A stretch of 6,658 bases of DNA. It comes from Pseudomonadota bacterium. GTDB taxonomy: Bacteria > Pseudomonadota > Alphaproteobacteria > Parvibaculales > Parvibaculaceae. Where the stretch lies: the NCBI GenBank assembly GCA_021780275.1, contig JAJXZC010000110.1, positions 1 through 6,658 of the forward strand, given 5' to 3'. A program made the translations under genes and the position numbers. This document shows, piece after piece, positions 1-4,483 of the stretch (position 1 is the stretch's first letter; every line of letters starts with the position of its first letter). The notes beneath the pieces were generated by a model. That model was given only the letters and a program-made list of their open reading frames with translations. It ran no database searches and had not been told where the DNA came from.

Positions 1-170
1 ATACGGACATCATGGCGTATCAATACGTGATGTATGGACACACTTGGGCGCTCAAGAACTGGGCTTTTCGCGATCGTTACTCGGCCAAGGAATATATGAA
101 CGAAGGCCTCAATATTCTCATGAAGCCATTTCTGACCGACAAAGGGCGCGCCGAATTTGCTCGTCAATAG
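1..170 (+). CDS. Probable TetR/AcrR-family transcriptional regulator, C-terminal end only (5' partial)
   Basis: The frame starting at base 3 is open from the left edge to a TAG at 168-170, giving 55 residues with no N-terminus in the window. The visible part is helical and rich in Trp, Tyr and charged residues (YGHTWALKNWAF near the start, then YSAKEYMNEGLNILMKPFL). This resembles the last two helices of the ligand-binding and dimerisation domain of TetR regulators, where a 'G..nW....r.ls.ee' pattern is followed by a short amphipathic helix. The DNA-binding helix-turn-helix would lie upstream, outside the window. The gene converges on the acyl-CoA synthetase with 63 bp between stop codons. 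TetR proteins beside acyl-CoA genes often repress them and respond to an acyl-CoA, so control of this locus is a reasonable inference. Family assignment rests on a short tail and is moderate; the presence of a coding end is more secure. Confidence 0.6.
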   Translation, partial: TDIMAYQYVMYGHTWALKNWAFRDRYSAKEYMNEGLNILMKPFLTDKGRAEFARQ

Positions 171-197
171 ACGATCGTGTCCGTGAGGAAACACTGC

Positions 198-243
198 CGT
201 CGCTCGACGACTCGATCGAACGGCGGCGATACGTCAAGCGACG
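198..243. terminator. Inverted repeat at the junction of two convergent genes, possible bidirectional terminator
   Basis: The left arm CGTCGCTCGACG (198-209) and the right arm CGTCAAGCGACG (232-243) are reverse complements at 11 of 12 positions, with a 22-nt loop. The repeat lies between the regulator stop (170) and the synthetase, and overlaps the last few codons and stop of the synthetase. A GC-rich stem between two tail-to-tail genes fits a terminator or a 3'-end-protecting hairpin. There is no clear T-run: on the - strand the stem is followed by a sequence containing only TTT. Rho-independent function is therefore unproven. Confidence 0.35.
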
Positions 244-1793
244 CCGCGCTGCATCCCCTTCCAATAGGGATCGCGCAGAACTTTTTTGGATATTTTGCCC
301 GTGCCGGTCAACGGCATTTGGTCAACGAAGTCGAGCGATTTTGGAACCTTGTATCCCGCGAGGCGGGTTCGACAGAATGCGAGAATTTCCTCAGCCGAAC
401 ATTCATGCCCCTCCCGAAGCACAACAACAGCCTTAATGGCCTCTCCCCACCGTTGGTCCGGGACTCCAATCACCGCAACAGAGCCCACCGCATGGTGCAT
501 CGAAAGAGCGCTTTCCACTTCGGTCGAGTAAACATTCTCGCCGCCTGTAATGATCATGTCGTTGGCGCGGTCAAAAATGTAGAATAGTCCCTCGGTATCG
601 CGGTAAGCGATATCCCCGGTATGATACCAACCGTCCCGAAATTTGCTCTCCGTGAGTTCGGTTTGGCGCCAGTATCCAGCCGTTGCCGCTGGAGCGCTCA
701 CGAGGAGCTCGCCGGGTTCTCCAATCGCTGCTTCGCTACCATCCGAATTCGCAATCTTCATCTGGATAAGGGGAAGCGGGCGCCCGCATGACTTGAGTTT
801 CTGCTCATCGTCGAGGCGATGCTCATCAGGGCGAAGAAGAGAGACGGCGCCGCTTGTCTCGGTGTGGCCGTAGAACTGCATGAATTGTCCCGGCATCATC
901 GACATTGCCCTCTTGATCAGCCCAAGAGAAATCGGCGAGCCGGCGTACATGGTGAGCCTCACCGAGTTGAAATCGGTCTTGGCAGCCGTCGGATGATCGA
1001 GCATCAGCTGGATCATCGTCGGCGTCATGATGAGAAGAGTCGGCCGCTCGCTTTCGACCCCCTTCAGCACATTCCCTGGTTCGAAAACGCGCTGAATCGA
1101 AATTGCGACGCCATTGTACAAGCACTGCACGGATAGCGCGATATGTAGGAGATGGAAATTTGGCAGAGGATTGAGAAAGACGTCGCCTGTCCTCCACTCG
1201 AAAGCCCGTTCGAAATGTTCCGACAGGCGCGAGTGATTAAAGCTGGCATGCGTATGAACCACCCCCTTCGGGATGCCCGTCGTTCCAGAGGTATATAATA
1301 TGATAGCTGGATCGTCTTCACGAATGTGCAGCTTCGCCGCCTCGTCTGGCTGCGCGGATGACCATGCCGAAAGGGTATTCGTATCATCGATCAACAGCGT
1401 TTCGGGCCTGATTTTTGCGGCGTCGCAAATTTCGTCCCAGACCGCCTCGCTCTCCCTCTCCACGATAGCAAACCGACCATCCGCATTGAGAATAATCGCG
1501 GCAAGTTCGACGGGCGCCAAACGCCAATTCAGCGGAACGAAGCAAGCGCCCGCTTTAGCAGTCCCGTACATTGCGAGGAAGAAATCGAATGAGTTCTTCC
1601 CGAAATAGAGGACCCGGTCCCCTCCCTGAACGCCCGCGCTGCGTAGCATGCGCGCGAATCTGTTCGTTAGACGATCAAGCTCGCCGAAGCTTGTCTTCGT
1701 TCCTTGATACACTAACGCCAGGCGCTCTGGTTCATGACGGCCATAATAGGAAAGCGTATCACCGATGAGCTTAATTTCCGGATATGCCCACAT
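234..1793 (-). CDS. Acyl-CoA synthetase (AMP-forming fatty-acid/carboxylic-acid CoA ligase)
   Basis: The 519-residue protein is full length for the ANL superfamily of adenylate-forming enzymes. It should activate a carboxylic acid with ATP to an acyl-adenylate and then form the CoA thioester in the cytoplasm. Visible motifs are the phosphate-binding loop YTSGTTGIPKG (167-177), YGHTE (308-312) for adenine and acyl-adenylate binding, GYW (373-375), YHTGD (390-394) with the ribose-binding Asp394, the hinge region FDRANDMIITGGEN (407-420), and PLTGTGK (494-500) with Lys500 as the adenylation lysine. The hinge has Asn411 where a Lys is common. The ATG start is supported by a strong Shine-Dalgarno, AAGGGGGAG, 7 nt upstream. 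No signal peptide or membrane segment is evident. It is transcribed divergently from the acyl-CoA dehydrogenase, which would use its product or a related thioester. The motifs do not give chain length or substrate, so aliphatic, aryl-alkanoic or terpenoid/steroid side-chain acids all remain possible. Confidence 0.93.
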   Translation of the reverse strand: MWAYPEIKLIGDTLSYYGRHEPERLALVYQGTKTSFGELDRLTNRFARMLRSAGVQGGDRVLYFGKNSFDFFLAMYGTAKAGACFVPLNWRLAPVELAAIILNADGRFAIVERESEAVWDEICDAAKIRPETLLIDDTNTLSAWSSAQPDEAAKLHIREDDPAIILYTSGTTGIPKGVVHTHASFNHSRLSEHFERAFEWRTGDVFLNPLPNFHLLHIALSVQCLYNGVAISIQRVFEPGNVLKGVESERPTLLIMTPTMIQLMLDHPTAAKTDFNSVRLTMYAGSPISLGLIKRAMSMMPGQFMQFYGHTETSGAVSLLRPDEHRLDDEQKLKSCGRPLPLIQMKIANSDGSEAAIGEPGELLVSAPAATAGYWRQTELTESKFRDGWYHTGDIAYRDTEGLFYIFDRANDMIITGGENVYSTEVESALSMHHAVGSVAVIGVPDQRWGEAIKAVVVLREGHECSAEEILAFCRTRLAGYKVPKSLDFVDQMPLTGTGKISKKVLRDPYWKGMQRGVA

Positions 1794-1809
1794 TGGTTTG
1801 CTCCCCCTT

Positions 1810-1827
1810 GTACCTGCTTAGCGGTAC
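1810..1827 (-). promoter_or_regulatory. Hairpin immediately upstream of the synthetase ribosome-binding site
   Basis: Read on the - strand, GTACCGC, a TAA loop and GCAGGTAC form a 7-bp stem with a single bulged A, ending immediately before the AAGGGGGAG Shine-Dalgarno. This position suits either a DNA operator in the leader or an mRNA element that affects ribosome access or message stability. No ligand-binding riboswitch fold is recognised. The structure is short and could be chance. Confidence 0.3.
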
Positions 1828-1961
1828 CTCGTTCTTGGTGGCGCGCGCGCCGACCCGGTTCTCCCACTATGTTATTGTGCACTAGTTTACCACTTTGTTC
1901 CAGACCCTCAGCTAAAATTCCTCGATCAATTTGTGGCCGCCGGCGACCGCGCAAAGACATT

Positions 1962-1973
1962 GTTCAATTGAAC
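1962..1973. promoter_or_regulatory. Perfect 12-bp palindrome GTTCAATTGAAC, candidate operator
   Basis: The site is an uninterrupted perfect palindrome in the divergent region, about 170 bp from the synthetase start and 348 bp from the dehydrogenase start. Dimeric regulators of the TetR, GntR or MarR type bind such sites, and a probable TetR gene lies at the left edge of the window. It does not match a named consensus that I can identify. Linking it to that regulator is inference from proximity. Confidence 0.35.
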
Positions 1974-1989
1974 GAGTTCGAGGTCCGAT

Positions 1990-2061
1990 CGCGCATGTGC
2001 GCGGATTTCGATCTAAAGTCCCCCGCAGTGGGTTTCGCGCGGGTCGCAGCCCGGTCCGGGC
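1990..2061. repeat. Two GC-rich palindromes (CGCGCATGTGCGCG and GCCCGGTCCGGGC)
   Basis: CGCGCA-TG-TGCGCG (1990-2003) has 6-bp perfect arms around a 2-nt centre. GCCCGG-T-CCGGGC (2049-2061) has 6-bp perfect arms around one base. Both lie in the non-coding divergent region upstream of the dehydrogenase promoter candidate. They could be operators, transcript hairpins or chance symmetry in GC-rich DNA. Confidence 0.3.
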
Positions 2062-2193
2062 ACTTGCCGAACGCGCCGCAGTCAATGCCGATCGCGAATG
2101 CCCGCTCTCTCGCTGCCAACGCGACCAGGAGGGACCTTTCTGCAAGAATCGTTCGCCCACTCGCGCCGCACAGGAGCGACTTCTGGAGGTTCG

Positions 2194-2222
2194 TTGTCGT
2201 ACGTGTCCGCTCGATCTATAAG
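2194..2222 (+). promoter_or_regulatory. Sigma-70-type promoter candidate for the acyl-CoA dehydrogenase
   Basis: A -35-like TTGTCG (2194-2199) is separated by exactly 17 bp from a -10-like TATAAG (2217-2222). The TTG core and TATAA core fit the relaxed housekeeping promoter pattern of alphaproteobacteria. Transcription would start near 2229, giving a leader of about 90 nt before the ATG at 2321. No second site of comparable quality was found between here and the gene. Confidence 0.5.
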
Positions 2223-2320
2223 CGACCCAAGAAGCGAGCAACGCCACAAGAGGGTTTTGCCGACGCGGCGGCATTCTAACGAGGTCAGAACCGCAAAGGC
2301 CCGCCTAGGAGGAGCGCCCA

Positions 2321-3565
2321 ATGGATTTTGAGCTGCCAGAGGACATCCTATCCAAGCTCGGAGAGCTCGATGCATTCATAGAAAGAGAGATTCGTCCGCT
2401 GGAAGACGAACATTCGCAATTCTTTGATTATCGCCGCGAACACACTCGAACCAATTGGGATGACGACGGAAGACCGCGAGCCGCATGGCGGGCCCTGATA
2501 CTCGAGATGGAACGCCGCGCGGATCGGGCGGGGCATTTCCGTCTTGGACTTCCGCACTCGGCGGGCGGCGGCAGCGCAAGCGAACTGATGACGGCGGCAA
2601 TTCGCGAGCATTTGGCTGCCAAAGGCCCAGGCCTGCACAACGATCTTCACGACGATGCATCAATCGTAGCAAACCTTCCAATCGTCCATGTGTTGGACAG
2701 GTATGGTACGGCGGAGCAAAAAACTCACATTGAGCCGTTGATCAGCGGGTCGCAGAACATCTCAATCGCGTTCACCGAACCGAGCCACGGAAATGATAAG
2801 GCCTGGATAGAGACCACCGCGGAGCGCGACGACGATCACTGGATCATAAACGGCAGGAAGCGGTGGAACAGCCGAGCCGACCGTTCCTTTGCTAACCTCG
2901 TGTTTGCGAGAACCGCGGAAGACAATGGTAGCGAGAACGGTATCACCGCATTTCTGGTTCCGATGCATATTCTCGGCCATTATGTCCTGCACAACCGGTG
3001 GACATTCAATATGCCGAGCGATCACGCGGACACGCTCTTGAGCGGCGCGCGCGTTCCCAGCTCCGCAATCCTCGGCGGCGAGGGCAATGGCCTCGAAATT
3101 GGTCGTTGGCTACTAAGATACAACAAAATGAAGCAGGCCGCCGCCAGTATCGGTGCGGCGCGGTTTTGCATTACGGAAAGTGTTAAATATGCACGAGAGA
3201 GAATGACGTTTGGCGCGCCGCTGTCGACACGGCAAGGTGTGCAATTCCCGCTAGTTGAATTGCACGCCGAGTATCAGGTTCTCAAGACGTTTCTTTTCAA
3301 GCTGGCCTCGGCGCTCGATCATGCGGAAGCGTCGCAAATGCCCGAAAGGATCGCCATTTGTAATTATCGCGCAAACCGACTCGCTTGCGAGGCGGCCGAC
3401 CGTGCTATCCAGATACATGGCGCCAAAGGGTACAGTCGTGAGCTTCCATTTGAATACATCTATCGGCACCATCGCCGGTACCGCATCACCGATGGTTCGG
3501 AGGAAGTTCAAATCCAAGAAATAGGAGACCGGCTATTCCAGCCGGAAACGAAACGCCCGCACTAA
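2321..3565 (+). CDS. Acyl-CoA dehydrogenase (FAD-dependent)
   Basis: The 414-residue protein is of normal length for the family. It should oxidise an acyl-CoA to the trans-2-enoyl-CoA, passing electrons from FAD to electron-transfer flavoprotein in the cytoplasm. The N-terminal helical domain covers about 1-145. The middle beta domain begins with the flavin-contacting FTEPSHGND (151-159) and continues through INGRKRWNS (176-184). The C-terminal helical domain runs from about 260 and contains YARERMTFGAPLSTRQGVQ (290-308) and IHGAKGYS (365-372). The catalytic-base motif near the end is ITDGSEEVQ (389-397): Asp391 occupies the place of the usual Glu in 'EG(T/S)'. The start is firm, because AGGAGG lies 8 nt before the ATG at 2321. 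The gene runs divergently from the synthetase and ends 49 bp before the stop of the convergent SDR. The overall pattern (AIREHLAAKGPGLHNDL, FEYIYRHHRRYRIT) is that of the ACAD11-like, actinobacterial/alphaproteobacterial FadE branch rather than classical medium- or short-chain enzymes. The substrate is unknown. Confidence 0.93.
   Translation: MDFELPEDILSKLGELDAFIEREIRPLEDEHSQFFDYRREHTRTNWDDDGRPRAAWRALILEMERRADRAGHFRLGLPHSAGGGSASELMTAAIREHLAAKGPGLHNDLHDDASIVANLPIVHVLDRYGTAEQKTHIEPLISGSQNISIAFTEPSHGNDKAWIETTAERDDDHWIINGRKRWNSRADRSFANLVFARTAEDNGSENGITAFLVPMHILGHYVLHNRWTFNMPSDHADTLLSGARVPSSAILGGEGNGLEIGRWLLRYNKMKQAAASIGAARFCITESVKYARERMTFGAPLSTRQGVQFPLVELHAEYQVLKTFLFKLASALDHAEASQMPERIAICNYRANRLACEAADRAIQIHGAKGYSRELPFEYIYRHHRRYRITDGSEEVQIQEIGDRLFQPETKRPH
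3529..3545 (-). terminator. Possible terminator hairpin for the SDR transcript, inside the end of the dehydrogenase gene
   Basis: CCGGCT, an ATTCC loop and AGCCGG form a perfect 6-bp GC-rich stem. On the - strand it is followed by TCTCCTATTTCTT, a pyrimidine-rich stretch, and it lies 69 nt beyond the SDR stop. On the + strand it overlaps the last codons of the dehydrogenase and is followed by A-rich sequence, so it would not terminate in that direction. The stem is short and the T-run imperfect. Confidence 0.35.
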
Positions 3566-3614
3566 AGCCAGCTCGATATGGCCCGCTGCGAGGCCGATCT
3601 GGAATAGTAAACGA

Positions 3615-4388
3615 TCATCGACGATATTGTCCGTCATCAACCCGGATGCACGTCCCTGTAACGGCGTCTGACGCAGGGCTGACAAGGTAGAGTAGCGTTG
3701 AGTCGAGCTGTGCAGGGTCACCTAACCGCTTTCGAGGAAACTGTTGAGTTACATCTCCTATTCTATTTAGCATCCCGTCCATCATTTCCGACGCAAACGC
3801 GCCGGGTGCAATCGCGTTTACGTTGATCATGTTCCTCGCCCATTCGACTGCAAGCGTCTCTGTCATTCGAACCACCGCCGCCTTACTCACTGAGTAGAGC
3901 TCGGCCCCGCCGCCCCCGTAGTCGAAGGCCGCCGCGGATGCAATATTGACAATTCGTCCTGGCTTTCCAGCCGCTATCAGGCGCCGCGCCACTTCACACG
4001 CCAACACGAACGGCGCGCGGACATTGATGTCGATTACTTGATCTATTAGTTCCACGGGCATCTTATGCGCTCGCTGAGCATCTGGAATACCAGCATTGTT
4101 TACGAGGATTGTCACCACGCCAAGCCGGATTTCGGTATCTCTGATAGCCTTGATCAACTGCTCAGAGTCCGAAACGTCGCTTTGAATAGGCACAGCCTGT
4201 CCGCCATCTTGGCGAATCTCTTCCGCTAACGATTCAAGCCGGTCTTTGCGGCGAGCCGCCAAAGCGACACGCGCCCCGCACTTAGCGAGAACTTTTGCAA
4301 AGCGGAAGCCAAGCCCCGACGAGGCACCAGTGACGAGCGCGGTTTGGCCGGCAAGATCAATTGAAACGTTTGGAAGCGGGTACGTCAT
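3615..4388 (-). CDS. Short-chain dehydrogenase/reductase (SDR), classical type
   Basis: The 257-residue protein is of typical length for a classical SDR: a single Rossmann-fold NAD(P)(H)-dependent oxidoreductase that usually acts as a cytoplasmic tetramer. The cofactor loop is TGASSGLG (20-27), NNAG lies at 97-100, and the catalytic tetrad is visible as Asn122, Ser151, Tyr165 and Lys169 (YSVSK, 165-169). Arg46-Arg47 after the second beta strand suggest a preference for NADP(H), which is inference. The C-terminus ends VDDGQYRR instead of the more usual 'VDGG'. The ATG at 4388 gives a natural N-terminus (LPNVSIDLAGQTALVTG), but its ribosome-binding site is weak (AGAG about 8 nt upstream). The gene follows the ferredoxin oxidoreductase gene on the same strand after a 95-bp gap and converges on the acyl-CoA dehydrogenase. 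A role on a hydroxyacyl- or ketoacyl-CoA intermediate would suit the neighbours, but SDR substrates cannot be read from sequence. Its codons are less GC-rich than those of the upstream gene. Confidence 0.92.
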   Translation of the reverse strand: MTYPLPNVSIDLAGQTALVTGASSGLGFRFAKVLAKCGARVALAARRKDRLESLAEEIRQDGGQAVPIQSDVSDSEQLIKAIRDTEIRLGVVTILVNNAGIPDAQRAHKMPVELIDQVIDINVRAPFVLACEVARRLIAAGKPGRIVNIASAAAFDYGGGGAELYSVSKAAVVRMTETLAVEWARNMINVNAIAPGAFASEMMDGMLNRIGDVTQQFPRKRLGDPAQLDSTLLYLVSPASDAVTGTCIRVDDGQYRR

Positions 4389-4444
4389 TTCTGATCTCTA
4401 TCTTGGCCGGATGTTGCTTTCGTTTAGACATGCGCGGAGCAAAT

Positions 4445-4471
4445 GGCGACCAATCCATTTCATGGATCGCC
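4445..4471 (-). terminator. Hairpin just after the ferredoxin oxidoreductase stop, weak terminator candidate
   Basis: GGCGA pairs with TCGCC and TCCAT with ATGGA, giving ten base pairs around a TTC loop with a 4-nt bulge on one side. The hairpin starts 12 nt after the stop codon at 4484-4486 on the - strand. Only ATTTGC follows, so there is no real T-run. It may attenuate read-through into the SDR or protect the 3' end of the upstream message. It lies in the 95-bp gap, which shows no clear promoter for the SDR. Confidence 0.3.
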
Positions 4472-4483
4472 GCGCGTGACGCA

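Larger units (their letters stand above)
1794..2320. other. Divergent intergenic control region between the synthetase and the acyl-CoA dehydrogenase
   Basis: This 527-bp stretch separates two divergently transcribed genes. I see no credible protein in any frame: the open frames that cross it are rich in Arg, Ser and Ala, lack ribosome-binding sites and show no recognisable domain. It holds a hairpin beside the synthetase ribosome-binding site (1810-1827), a 12-bp palindrome GGCGCGCGCGCC (1840-1851), an AT-rich stretch around 1866-1930, a 12-bp palindrome at 1962-1973, two GC-rich palindromes (1990-2003 and 2049-2061) and a sigma-70-like promoter toward the dehydrogenase (2194-2222). No convincing promoter for the synthetase was found; the AT-rich stretch is the most likely place. 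The length is generous for a plain divergent promoter, so a lost gene or small RNA cannot be excluded. Confidence 0.7.

Noticed and set aside
44..436. A 130-codon open frame on + overlapping the regulator end and the synthetase end.
   Set aside because: It is out of frame with the TetR-like tail and then runs antisense to the synthetase; its Arg/Ser-rich sequence has no family resemblance.
1870..1930. Sigma-54 or strong sigma-70 promoter toward the synthetase on -.
   Set aside because: The nearest GG-GC pair is spaced 9 rather than 10, and the best -10-like hexamers have no acceptable -35 partner.
1912..2274. A 120-codon open frame on - in the divergent region, considered as a small gene or pseudogene.
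   Set aside because: It has no ribosome-binding site, no motif and a low-complexity Arg/Ser composition; overlapping frames on the other strand are equally open.
1734..2279. A 181-codon open frame on + from inside the synthetase gene into the intergenic region.
   Set aside because: It starts antisense within the synthetase, has no ribosome-binding site or domain, and its composition is typical of a chance frame.
4389..4433. Tiny open frames on - (21-24 codons) between the oxidoreductase and the SDR, considered as a leader peptide.
   Set aside because: No good ribosome-binding site, and the longer one overlaps the SDR start out of frame.
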